A stretch of DNA of 42,690 bases from Parcubacteria group bacterium GW2011_GWC2_42_12 (GTDB lineage: Bacteria; Patescibacteriota; Patescibacteriia; Patescibacteriales; GWC2-42-12): assembly GCA_000997945.1 (NCBI GenBank), contig LCCP01000016.1, positions 1 to 42,690 of the forward strand, read 5' to 3'. This document shows, one piece after another, positions 17,472 through 26,591 of this stretch (within the stretch, counting starts at the first letter, position 1; every line of letters begins with the position of its first letter). The position numbers were made by a program, and so were the translations under genes. The notes beneath the pieces are model-generated. The model saw only the letters and a list, made by a program, of their open reading frames with translations, was not told the DNA's origin and ran no database searches.

Positions 17472-20399
17472 ATGGTAAAAGAAAAAATGGAAAAGCAAAC
17501 TAATAGCAGCCTTGTTTCTAAAATGGAAGAGGAAATTTTGAATTTTTGGGAGCAGAAGGAAATTTTTAAGAAATCAGTGGAGAAGGAAGCACCCAAAGGC
17601 GACTATGTTTTTTATGATGGGCCGCCGTTTGCTACCGGCACGCCGCATTATGGCCATATCGTGGCCAGCACCATGAAAGACATTGTGCCCAGATATTGGA
17701 CTATGAAGGGTTATCGGGTGGAAAGAACCTGGGGCTGGGATTGCCATGGCTTGCCAATTGAAAATATAGTGGAAAAAGAAATGGGATCTAAGAGTAAGAA
17801 AGATATTGAGAAGATGGGCGTGGCTGAATTTAATGAAAGATGCCGCTCTAAGGTTTTGGTCTATGTCGGAGAGTGGGAAAAAGTAATCAGGCGCTTGGGC
17901 CGCTGGGCAGATATGAATAATGCCTATAAGACCATGGATTTGAACTTCATGGAATCGGTCTGGTGGGTGTTTAAGCAGTTATGGGACAAAGGATTGATCT
18001 ACGAGGGTTATCGTTCCATGCATATCTGCCCCAGATGCGAGACCACTTTGTCGCAGCAGGAGGTAGCCGAAGGGTATAAAGATATTAAAGATTTGTCCGC
18101 GACTGCTAAATTTGAATTAGCGGATGAGCCGGGTACTTTTGTTTTAGCTTGGACCACTACGCCCTGGACATTAATCGGTAATGTGGCGTTAGCGATTGGG
18201 AAAAATGTTGATTATGTAGTTTTAGGAATCAGGAATCAGGAATCAGGAATCAGGGAAAAAATAATTTTGTCCAAAAATAGATTAGAAATTATAAAAGGCG
18301 AGTACGAGATAATAAGAAAATTAAAAGGCAAAGATTTGGTTGGCAAAAAATATAAGCCGCTGTTTGATTATTATTTTGGCAATGAAAAATTAGAAAACAG
18401 GCAGAACGGTTGGAAAATTTACGCGGCTGATTTCGTTACCACCGAAGAGGGGACGGGCGTAGTGCATATCGCGCCGGCGTTCGGCGAGGATGATATGAAC
18501 TTAGGCAAAAAAGAAAAGCTGCCGTTTATTCAGCATGTTAATATGGACGGCACGATTAAGGCGGAGGTTAAGGATCTTGCCGGCCTGAATGTTAAGCCAA
18601 CCGATGATACGCAGAAAACCGACGTGGAGATTATAAAATATTTAGCGCAGCATAATCTATTATTTGCCAAAGAAAAATATGAGCATAGCTATCCGCATTG
18701 CTGGCGCTGCGAGACGCCGCTCATTAATTACGCTACCTCGTCATGGTTTGTTAATGTGACTAAAATTAAGGATAAAGCTTTAAAGTTAGCTAAAAAAATA
18801 AACTGGTCGCCCAAGCATATTAAGGAAGGGCGTTTCGGCAACTGGCTAGAAGGCGCGCGCGACTGGTCAATCTCGCGCCAGAGATTTTGGGCCAGCGTTA
18901 TACCGATTTGGCAATGCGACCAATGCGGCGAAAAAAGGGTTTTTGGTTCAGCGGCCGAGCTGGAAAAGATGAGCGGAGAAAAGATTACCGATTTGCATAA
19001 ACACATAGTAGATAAAATTACTTTTAAATGTGAAAAATGCGATGGAACGATGAAACGGGTGCCGGATGTTTTGGATACTTGGTTTGACTCTGGCTCTATG
19101 CCGTACGCGCAAATGCATTATCCTTTCCAAAATAAGGAAAAATTTGAAAAGAATTTTCCGGCCGAATTTATCGCCGAAGGCGATGACCAGACTCGCGCTT
19201 GGTTTTATTATCTTCATGTTATCGCTACGGCGATTCGCGGCCAAGAGGCGTTTAAAAATGTTATCGTTAACGGAATTGTTTTAGCCGAAGATGGCAAGAA
19301 AATGGCCAAGCGATTGAAAAATTATCCGGATCCGCTGTTGGTGATGAATAAGTATGGCGCGGACGCGCTAAGATATTACCTTTGCGCTTCGCCGGTCATG
19401 AAAGCGGATAATATAAATTTTTCCGAAAAGGATTTGGCCGAGCAAACCAGATTTTTTAATATCTTACTTAATGTTCTTTCTTTTTACAAAATGTTCGCTC
19501 AAGGAGTGGCAGCGGCCGATTTAGAGAAAAAAGATTTGGTTAATGTTTTGGATAAATGGATAACTTCCCGGCTAGAGCAAACCAAGCAGGCGGTTGCCGA
19601 AAAAATGGATAATTACAATCTACATGCCGTGCGCGAGATTCCGATTTTTATTAATGACTTGTCAACTTGGTACCTGCGCCGTTCCCGGGACCGGTTTAAG
19701 GGCGATGATCAGGAAGATAAGACAAGAGCTTTAAAAACTTTGCGACGAACTCTATATCACCTAGCCAGAATCATGGCGCCGTTCATGCCATTTATGGCCG
19801 AGCATATTTATCAGGAATTGGGCGCAAAAACTGCCGAGTCGGTGCATCTGGAAACCTGGCCCGAAATTAGAAAAGAGTGGATCGACGAGAAAGTTTTAGC
19901 AGAGATGGAAACAGTCAGAAAAATCGTGGAGCTGGGGTTAGCCAAGAGAGATGAAGCCGGCATAAAGGTTAGGCAAGCGTTGCAGAAGCTAGAAGTTAGA
20001 AGTAAGAAGTTAGAATTAAATAAAGAATATTTAAATTTAATTAAAGAGGAATTAAATGTTAGGGAGGTTGTGGCGGAAAAAGGCAAAGGTGAATTAAAGG
20101 TGGAACTTGATACAGTATTAACTGATGATTTGAAGTTGGATGGGCTGAAACGGGAAATTGTGCGTCTGGTTAATAATATGCGTAAGAATACCGGTTTAAC
20201 CATAAAGGATAAAATAGTTTTGTCGTGGCGCAGCGATTCCGTATTGGTGAAAAAAGTTTTTAGCCAGATGACTGATGAATTAAAGAAGGATACTTTGAGC
20301 GGAGAGATAGCGGAAGGCCAGGTTGAAGGCAAGGAAGTTAAAGTAAACGGAGAAAATGCTAGATTAGATATCAGTAAAATTAAAAATTATGCGAACTGA
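17472..20399 (+). CDS. ileS: isoleucyl-tRNA synthetase
   Basis: YDGPPFATGTPHYGHIVASTMKDIVPRYWTMKGY; DGKKMAKRLKNYPDP. Confidence 0.96.
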   Translation: MVKEKMEKQTNSSLVSKMEEEILNFWEQKEIFKKSVEKEAPKGDYVFYDGPPFATGTPHYGHIVASTMKDIVPRYWTMKGYRVERTWGWDCHGLPIENIVEKEMGSKSKKDIEKMGVAEFNERCRSKVLVYVGEWEKVIRRLGRWADMNNAYKTMDLNFMESVWWVFKQLWDKGLIYEGYRSMHICPRCETTLSQQEVAEGYKDIKDLSATAKFELADEPGTFVLAWTTTPWTLIGNVALAIGKNVDYVVLGIRNQESGIREKIILSKNRLEIIKGEYEIIRKLKGKDLVGKKYKPLFDYYFGNEKLENRQNGWKIYAADFVTTEEGTGVVHIAPAFGEDDMNLGKKEKLPFIQHVNMDGTIKAEVKDLAGLNVKPTDDTQKTDVEIIKYLAQHNLLFAKEKYEHSYPHCWRCETPLINYATSSWFVNVTKIKDKALKLAKKINWSPKHIKEGRFGNWLEGARDWSISRQRFWASVIPIWQCDQCGEKRVFGSAAELEKMSGEKITDLHKHIVDKITFKCEKCDGTMKRVPDVLDTWFDSGSMPYAQMHYPFQNKEKFEKNFPAEFIAEGDDQTRAWFYYLHVIATAIRGQEAFKNVIVNGIVLAEDGKKMAKRLKNYPDPLLVMNKYGADALRYYLCASPVMKADNINFSEKDLAEQTRFFNILLNVLSFYKMFAQGVAAADLEKKDLVNVLDKWITSRLEQTKQAVAEKMDNYNLHAVREIPIFINDLSTWYLRRSRDRFKGDDQEDKTRALKTLRRTLYHLARIMAPFMPFMAEHIYQELGAKTAESVHLETWPEIRKEWIDEKVLAEMETVRKIVELGLAKRDEAGIKVRQALQKLEVRSKKLELNKEYLNLIKEELNVREVVAEKGKGELKVELDTVLTDDLKLDGLKREIVRLVNNMRKNTGLTIKDKIVLSWRSDSVLVKKVFSQMTDELKKDTLSGEIAEGQVEGKEVKVNGENARLDISKIKNYAN

Positions 20400-21114
20400 A
20401 ATTTTATTGGCGGGAAATCATGAAAAATTGCCGGAGTATTTACATAATTTTTTTGAGCTAGACGAAACCCGGCTAGAAGTTTTGAAAGAAAGAATTAAGA
20501 AATTCGACGGTTTAGTAAGGCTTTTTGTACACCCATATTTTATAACAGCCGACGAAGAAGAGGATGGATTTTCTCAACAGAAACTCAATGCTATTAATAG
20601 GGCAATAAATATTTTAGCCACTAACGATCCGGCGAAGGTTCCGCCACTCATGATAATGGAAGGTCAAGAAAAATTACCAGTACTAGCCGAGAATATACAG
20701 GAATTTAATTCGGAGTTTTTGTCTGGTCACCCAAAATTTAGAGATGTTTATATTATTCCTACAAGGGCGGGCAATAGCCCGGAGCCAGCGCCGGTAAATA
20801 AGATTGATATTAAACCGTCTGCAAATGATGACGGAGACATAAGGGAATACGAATCTGACGCTAATTGGTCAGTATTGACAGCTAAATTAAAACAGCTTGG
20901 TGTGAAAAAAATATTAATTGGTGGTATGCTCATGGAAGCAGTAAAAATGACAGACGATGGCAAACTTAAAGGGGTTGGTTGCGTTGGCGCGACAATCAGA
21001 CATCTTCAAGATGATTTTAAGGTGGAATTATCCAATCTTTCATATTCAAGAGCTGAATGGGATGAGGATGTGCGCGATAACAGGAGAAAATTTCAACAAG
21101 AATTAAAAAGATAA
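20389..21114 (+). CDS. hypothetical protein
   Basis: Intact 241-aa ORF overlapping the ileS 3' end by 11 nt. Confidence 0.65.
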   Translation: MRTEILLAGNHEKLPEYLHNFFELDETRLEVLKERIKKFDGLVRLFVHPYFITADEEEDGFSQQKLNAINRAINILATNDPAKVPPLMIMEGQEKLPVLAENIQEFNSEFLSGHPKFRDVYIIPTRAGNSPEPAPVNKIDIKPSANDDGDIREYESDANWSVLTAKLKQLGVKKILIGGMLMEAVKMTDDGKLKGVGCVGATIRHLQDDFKVELSNLSYSRAEWDEDVRDNRRKFQQELKR

Positions 21115-21166
21115 AAAAATAATTTATAATTAAGAGAACACCCTGCGGTCTCTGCCGCAGGACCTT

Positions 21167-21475
21167 GTGTGCGACCCGCAGGGTTTAACGCCCAGCGGTG
21201 TCGCAATTTACTTTACGAAAATCGAAAAAAAATGCCAGCCGGAGCATTTTAAAAAAATACTCAATGGCGAAAAAAATTTTGAATTACGATTGGCGGATTG
21301 GCAGTGCCAGCCCGGAGATATTTTAATTTTGCGTGAATGGGATCCGGAAACAAAAGATTATACTGGTCGGCAAATTGAAAAAGAGGTTGGCTATATTTTA
21401 AAAACTAAAAACATAACGTTTTTTTCTAAAGCCGACGCGGAAAAGTATGGTTATCAGGTAATTGGGTTTAAATAA
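21167..21475 (+). CDS. DUF3850/ASCH-like protein
   Basis: PEHFKKILNGEKNFELRLADWQCQPGDILILREWDPETKDYTGRQIEKEVGYIL; start codon uncertain. Confidence 0.7.
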   Translation: MCDPQGLTPSGVAIYFTKIEKKCQPEHFKKILNGEKNFELRLADWQCQPGDILILREWDPETKDYTGRQIEKEVGYILKTKNITFFSKADAEKYGYQVIGFK

Positions 21476-21484
21476 TATATTTAT

Positions 21485-22555
21485 ATGGCAAAAGCCCTGG
21501 TTCTATTATCAGGCGGATTGGATTCGATGCTCGCGGCCAGAATTTTAATGGAGCAAGGCATTGAAGTTACCGGCTTGAGTTTCAAAAGTTATTTTTTCGG
21601 CACGGCCAAGGCGAAGAAAGTAGCCGAGCAATTAGGCATGAAGCTAATTGAGATTGATTTTTCCGTTGAGCATCTGGCTATGGTGAAAAACCCCAAGCAC
21701 GGTTATGGCAAGAACATGAATCCCTGCATTGATTGTCATGCCCTGATGCTTAAAAAAGCTAAAGAAATAATGGTTAACCCCCCTTGCCCCCCTTGTCAGG
21801 GGGGTGAGCAATTTAATTTCGTGGCCACCGGCGAAGTTTTAGGCGAGCGGCCTATGTCGCAGAACGCGAAAGCTTTGAAAACCGTGGAAAAAGAGTCGGG
21901 CTTAACCGGTCGGCTGATTCGTCCGTTGTCGGCTAAACTCTTGCCTGAATCCGACTCGGAAAAAGCAGGTCTTGTAAGTCGGGGAAAGTTATTGGATTTG
22001 AGCGGCCGATCAAGAAAGCGGCAATTGGCATTAGTAAAAAAGTATGGTATAAAAGAATTTGCCAGTCCGGGCGGCGGTTGCCTTTTAACCGATCCGGTAT
22101 TTAGCGAAAAATTGATGAAATTATTTGAATATTGGCCTGATGGCGATGGTTTAGATATACAATTGTTAAAATATGGCCGGCTTTTTTGGCTGAAAGATAG
22201 GGAGGAAAAGGATGTTTTGCTGATTGTTGGTCGTGATCAAGAAGATAATGAACAATTAGAAAAACTGGTCAGACCGGGCGATGTCTTAATAAAATTCGCG
22301 CCCTTAGTCGCCGGACCAACGAGTTTAATTAGAAGTAAGAAGTTAGAAGTAAGAATTAAGAATGAAATGCAAGAAATTGAGGCGCCGGAAGAGTTGAAGA
22401 TGAGTGAGTTAAAATTGGGCGAGAGTAAAAGTCAAGAGGAAATTATAAATATCGCTTCATTACTGACAGGTTATTACGCGGCTAAAGCCAGAGGCAAGAA
22501 GGTGAAGCTGGAAATTAATATAATACCAGAACTTACGCGCTTAAAAAATATCTAA
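21485..22555 (+). CDS. ThiI/AANH-like ATP-pyrophosphatase family protein
   Basis: ALVLLSGGLDSMLAARILMEQGIEVTGL PP-loop; NMNPCIDCHALM. Confidence 0.75.
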   Translation: MAKALVLLSGGLDSMLAARILMEQGIEVTGLSFKSYFFGTAKAKKVAEQLGMKLIEIDFSVEHLAMVKNPKHGYGKNMNPCIDCHALMLKKAKEIMVNPPCPPCQGGEQFNFVATGEVLGERPMSQNAKALKTVEKESGLTGRLIRPLSAKLLPESDSEKAGLVSRGKLLDLSGRSRKRQLALVKKYGIKEFASPGGGCLLTDPVFSEKLMKLFEYWPDGDGLDIQLLKYGRLFWLKDREEKDVLLIVGRDQEDNEQLEKLVRPGDVLIKFAPLVAGPTSLIRSKKLEVRIKNEMQEIEAPEELKMSELKLGESKSQEEIINIASLLTGYYAAKARGKKVKLEINIIPELTRLKNI

Positions 22556-22615
22556 TATAAGCCAACTGCTAATAAACTGCGTAAGTACTGATAATAAATA
22601 ATAAACAAAAATAAT

Positions 22616-22739
22616 TGTCATTGCGAGCGACTGAAAGGAGCGAAGCAATCTCAGGCACGATGAATAGCAATAAAATTTTCAATTTATTTAAATTCGTGTT
22701 TGTGAGATTGCTTCGTCGCTTGCGCTCCTCGCAATGACA
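22616..22739. repeat. REP-like palindromic element, copy 1
   Basis: TGTCATTGCGAGCGACTGAAAGGAGCGAAGCAATCTC ... GAGATTGCTTCGTCGCTTGCGCTCCTCGCAATGACA. Confidence 0.85.
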
Positions 22740-22749
22740 TACAAAATTT

Positions 22750-23316
22750 ATGACTACATTTCTCTGGATCGTTTTAGCGGTTATTGCGGTCGTTGTTTTC
22801 GCGATTATCGCCCTGTACAACAGCTTAATTCGTTTAAAATTGCGCGTTGACGAAGCCTGGTCGGATATCGATGTGCAATTGAAAAGGCGCCATGATTTAA
22901 TTCCTAACTTAATAGCAACGGTTAAGGGCTACGCGGCGCACGAGCAAGCTACATTTGATAAAGTGATTCAGGCCAGAAATCAGGCCATGCAGGCGCAAGC
23001 CGGCGGCGATAATAAGGCCTTGGCTCAAGCGGAAAATATGCTTTCCGGAACTTTGAAATCCCTGTTCGCTTTATCAGAAGCTTACCCTGATTTAAAGGCC
23101 AATCAGAATTTTTTGGAATTACAACGCGAATTAACCGATACTGAAGATAAGGTTCAGGCCTCCAGAAGATTTTATAACGGCAATGTTAGGGATTATAATA
23201 CCAAATTGCAAGTTTTCCCGACCAATTTTTTGGCCGGCTTATTAAGTTTTAAATCACGAGAATTTTACGGCGTTGAAGACGCGTCCGAGAGAGAAGTAGT
23301 GAATGTAAAGTTATAG
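22750..23316 (+). CDS. lemA: LemA family protein
   Basis: YNSLIRLKLRVDEAWSDIDVQLKRRHDLIPNLIATVKGYAAHE. Confidence 0.94.
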   Translation: MTTFLWIVLAVIAVVVFAIIALYNSLIRLKLRVDEAWSDIDVQLKRRHDLIPNLIATVKGYAAHEQATFDKVIQARNQAMQAQAGGDNKALAQAENMLSGTLKSLFALSEAYPDLKANQNFLELQRELTDTEDKVQASRRFYNGNVRDYNTKLQVFPTNFLAGLLSFKSREFYGVEDASEREVVNVKL

Positions 23317-23323
23317 AATTTAT

Positions 23324-24235
23324 ATGACTTTATATACTCAAATTGATTCCAACCGGAGAAAAACCTGGTTGTTATTTTCCGTCTTTTTTATCGCCATCAT
23401 TGTAATTGGCTATGTTTTTAGCTACGCCATGGACGATCAGGCGATTCTTTATTTCGCCGTAATTTTTAGTGTTGTTGCCAGCTTCGTAAGTTACTGGTGG
23501 AGCGATAAGATGGTTTTAGCCATGAGCGGCGCGCGGGAAATAGATCATGACAGCAATCGCGAGCTCTATCATATCGTGGAAAATCTCTGCATTACGGCCG
23601 GTCTGCCCACGCCAAAGATATATATTATTAATGATACGGCGCCGAACGCTTTTGCTACCGGCCGCGATCCTAAGCACGCGGTGGTGGCTGTGACCGCCGG
23701 GCTACTCTCAAAATTGGAAAAGTCCGAACTGGAAGGCGTCATCGCCCACGAGCTATCGCATATAGGCAATCGTGATATCTTATTAGCTACTTTGGTGACG
23801 GTTATGGTGGGCATGATAGTATTATTGGCCGATTGGTTTAGAAGATGGTCATTTTTTGGCGGCCACAGAAGAGGCGATAATAAAGGCGGCGGTCAGTTGG
23901 GTTTGATTTTAATGATCGCGGCGATTATTCTATCAATTTTGGCGCCGCTCTTCGCCTATTTAATGCAATTCGCGATTTCCCGCAAGCGCGAGTTTTTAGC
24001 TGATGCCGGCGGCGCGCTTTTAACTCGCTATCCGGACGGTTTAGCCAGGGCGCTTGAAAAAATTTCGGCTGATCGCGAGCCATTAGAAGCGGCTAATCGA
24101 GCTACGGCGCACCTATATATTGTTTCGCCGTTTAAAGAAGATGAAACGCATAAAATCGGTTTTTTTACCCGCCTGTTTATGACGCATCCGCCGGTTGAAG
24201 AAAGGATAAGAGCTTTGAGAGATATGAATTCATAA
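23324..24235 (+). CDS. htpX: M48 family metalloprotease (HtpX-like)
   Basis: VIAHELSHIGNRDILLATL zinc motif plus membrane segments. Confidence 0.93.
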   Translation: MTLYTQIDSNRRKTWLLFSVFFIAIIVIGYVFSYAMDDQAILYFAVIFSVVASFVSYWWSDKMVLAMSGAREIDHDSNRELYHIVENLCITAGLPTPKIYIINDTAPNAFATGRDPKHAVVAVTAGLLSKLEKSELEGVIAHELSHIGNRDILLATLVTVMVGMIVLLADWFRRWSFFGGHRRGDNKGGGQLGLILMIAAIILSILAPLFAYLMQFAISRKREFLADAGGALLTRYPDGLARALEKISADREPLEAANRATAHLYIVSPFKEDETHKIGFFTRLFMTHPPVEERIRALRDMNS

Positions 24236-24261
24236 TAAAAATAATAATTTATAAATTTGAA

Positions 24262-24360
24262 TGTTATTGTGAGCGACCGAGAGGAGCGAAGCAATCTCAG
24301 GTACTCGGATGTTAACCAGAGATTGCTTCGTCGCCCGATTACGGGCTCCTCGCAATGACA
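24262..24360. repeat. REP-like palindromic element, copy 2
   Basis: GAGCGACCGAGAGGAGCGAAGCAATCTC ... GAGATTGCTTCGTCGCCCGATTACGGGCTCCTCGCAATGACA. Confidence 0.85.
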
Positions 24361-24364
24361 GAAT

Positions 24365-25288
24365 ATGAACCATATGACAACAAAACAGATTTACGATTTA
24401 GCCGTAGCTATGGGCATGAAGGCCGATTTACGAGGCGCGGAAAAGGTTAAAAAGTATTTGGCGCGCGCTAAAGAGAAATATGACAAAATGAACCCCACCG
24501 AAAAGACCGAATTCGATTTAGAGAAATTAGCCAATCCCTATAGCGATTCCAGAATTTTAGTTGATTTGAAAAAAGGGCAAATTAAAAAAGCCTTGGTTGG
24601 TATAGATATGGAAGGCGCGGAATTGCTGTTAGCGGAAAAACTGGGCGTTGATTTAGTTATCGCGCATCATCCGGAAGGCAAGGCTTTAGCCGATTTACAT
24701 AGCGTCATGGATTTGCAAGCCCAGGTTTTAGCCGATTACGGCGTGCCGATTAATATTGCCGAGTCGGTAATTAAACCGAGAATCGCCGAAGTGGCCAGGG
24801 GTGTTTCACCGCAGAATCATAACCGTGCGGTAGATATGGCCAGAATTTTAGGTTTGGATTATATGTGCGTGCATACGCCGGCCGATAATCTGGGCGCGAG
24901 TTTTCTAATAAAAAAAATTAAAAAAGATAATCCGGAAACCGTGGGCGAAGCGGTTGAGATGCTTAAAGAAATTCCTGAATTTAAGGCGGCCATAGAATAC
25001 AATGCCGGACCAAAAATTTTTACCGGTTCGCCGGAAAATAGCTGCGGTAAAATTGTGGTCAGCGAATTTACCGGCGGCACCAGCGGCTCTAAGGAAATTT
25101 ACGAGAAAATGGCTCAAGCCGGCATCGGTACGATTATCGGCATGCATATGGCGGAAGAGCATCGCAAAGAAGCGGAAAAATACCACCTTAACTCCTTAGG
25201 CATGAATTTATTTTTGGATGAATTAGAGAAAAAGTGGATGGAGGTTATTACTACTTCAGGATTGATTAGGGTGAAGAGGGGAAAGTAG
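24365..25288 (+). CDS. Nif3-like protein
   Basis: ALVGIDMEGAELLLAEKLGVDLVIAHHPEG; GIGTIIGMHMAEEHRKEAEKYHLN. Confidence 0.65.
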   Translation: MNHMTTKQIYDLAVAMGMKADLRGAEKVKKYLARAKEKYDKMNPTEKTEFDLEKLANPYSDSRILVDLKKGQIKKALVGIDMEGAELLLAEKLGVDLVIAHHPEGKALADLHSVMDLQAQVLADYGVPINIAESVIKPRIAEVARGVSPQNHNRAVDMARILGLDYMCVHTPADNLGASFLIKKIKKDNPETVGEAVEMLKEIPEFKAAIEYNAGPKIFTGSPENSCGKIVVSEFTGGTSGSKEIYEKMAQAGIGTIIGMHMAEEHRKEAEKYHLNSLGMNLFLDELEKKWMEVITTSGLIRVKRGK

Positions 25289-25326
25289 ATTCTAACTTTG
25301 TTCATTATTTGTAGCCGTCTAAATAT

Positions 25327-26022
25327 ATGTTGATAAAAAATAATGTTGTAGTTATCACCGGGGGCAGCCAGGGTTTGGGTAAGTCTTTGGCCTCGCTGTT
25401 TGTAAAAAAAGATTGTCGAGTAATTATTTCCAGCGAAAAAGAGGAAGATTTGAAAAATGTCGCCAAAGAATTATTGATTGATTATTTTTTGGCCGATGTG
25501 ACCGTTTATGATAATTTATCAAATTTGGCTAAATATGTTCTTGAAAAATATGGAGCGATTGATATTTGGATTAATAATGCGGGAATTCAAATTACTCCCA
25601 GCGTGGTTGAAGAGGTTAGTATAAAAAAACTGCGTTATCTTTTTGATGTAAATTTTTTCGGCTATTTTTACGGCTGTCAGATCGCTTTGCGGCAGATGAA
25701 AAAACAGGGCCAGGGTTTGATTATCAATATAAATTCTACTGCCGGGCTTGAAGGTAAACCCCTGCTCTCCGCTTATGTCTCGTCTAAATTTGCGATTAGA
25801 GGATTAACCGAGTCAATTAGAAAAGAAATCACTAATTCCGATATAAAAATATACGCCGTCTATCCGGGCGGAATTCAAACAAATATTTATAAAGAAAAAT
25901 ATCCGGACGATATTAAGGAGTATATGCAAGTTGATGAGGTGGCGGAAAAAGTTATAAAAAATTTGATGTCTGATGAACCGGAGCAGGATTTAATAATTAA
26001 AAGGCCGGTTATTTTTAAATAA
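25327..26022 (+). CDS. short-chain dehydrogenase/reductase
   Basis: VVITGGSQGLGKSLA; NNAG; YVSSKFA. Confidence 0.9.
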   Translation: MLIKNNVVVITGGSQGLGKSLASLFVKKDCRVIISSEKEEDLKNVAKELLIDYFLADVTVYDNLSNLAKYVLEKYGAIDIWINNAGIQITPSVVEEVSIKKLRYLFDVNFFGYFYGCQIALRQMKKQGQGLIININSTAGLEGKPLLSAYVSSKFAIRGLTESIRKEITNSDIKIYAVYPGGIQTNIYKEKYPDDIKEYMQVDEVAEKVIKNLMSDEPEQDLIIKRPVIFK

Positions 26023-26102
26023 AGGTTCTAGTTTCGTTTTATATTTTGATATTGTTGATTTTCGAAATGAACTTTTAAGAATAGAATTAAAACCAGCAAA
26101 AA

Positions 26103-26185
26103 ATCCTGCCGTGAGGCAGGATTCTGCAATTGATGTCAGATAGCTCTACAACTAACTGTATTAATAGCATATATTTAATTTAAAA
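26103..26185 (-). ncRNA. candidate small RNA on the minus strand (low confidence)
   Basis: Minus-strand AATCCTGCC-tca-cGGCAGGATTTTTT terminator with no minus-strand ORF to serve and a weak TTGATT/TATTAA promoter-like match upstream. Confidence 0.25.
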
Positions 26186-26263
26186 TCAATTAAATTACTA
26201 TAATAATATTTTTTTTAGCTAATTTTAGAGGTAAATAAAGTATTAATGCAATGTTTTTGAATT

Positions 26264-26446
26264 GTGATTATGAATGTTATGAAATCTACTGATAAATTTT
26301 TAAATCAAAAAATAAGGTTAAGGGATATCAACGGTTTGGCCTTGCGCAACGCGGAAATTTTGCGTAAGTCAATTGCGGACGCTAAAAATAGCGGAAATTT
26401 TTTTAAAAAGGGATCAGCTCTTATTAAAGACGCTTTAGAAAATTAA
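26264..26446 (+). CDS. small hypothetical protein, 60 aa
   Basis: ORF in supplied track; no recognised motif. Confidence 0.35.
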   Translation: MIMNVMKSTDKFLNQKIRLRDINGLALRNAEILRKSIADAKNSGNFFKKGSALIKDALEN

Positions 26447-26532
26447 AAGATGTTTTATGCTTTTATTGAGACATTCCGCATGTTAATGTTAAAATAATGA
26501 TTTTTTTGCTATAATACAAATATAAAAAGAAA

Positions 26533-26579
26533 ATGAGATTGCCACGCCGCGCTTCCGTACAAGCGCGGTTCGCAATGAC
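26533..26579. repeat. REP-like element, short variant
   Basis: GAGATTGCCACGCCGCGCTTccgtacAAGCGCGGTTCGCAATGACA just upstream of the next ATG. Confidence 0.6.
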
Positions 26580-26591
26580 AATAGAGAATTT

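Noticed and set aside
19811-20332. 173-aa minus-strand ORF inside ileS
   Set aside because: Antisense to well-conserved IleS coding sequence.
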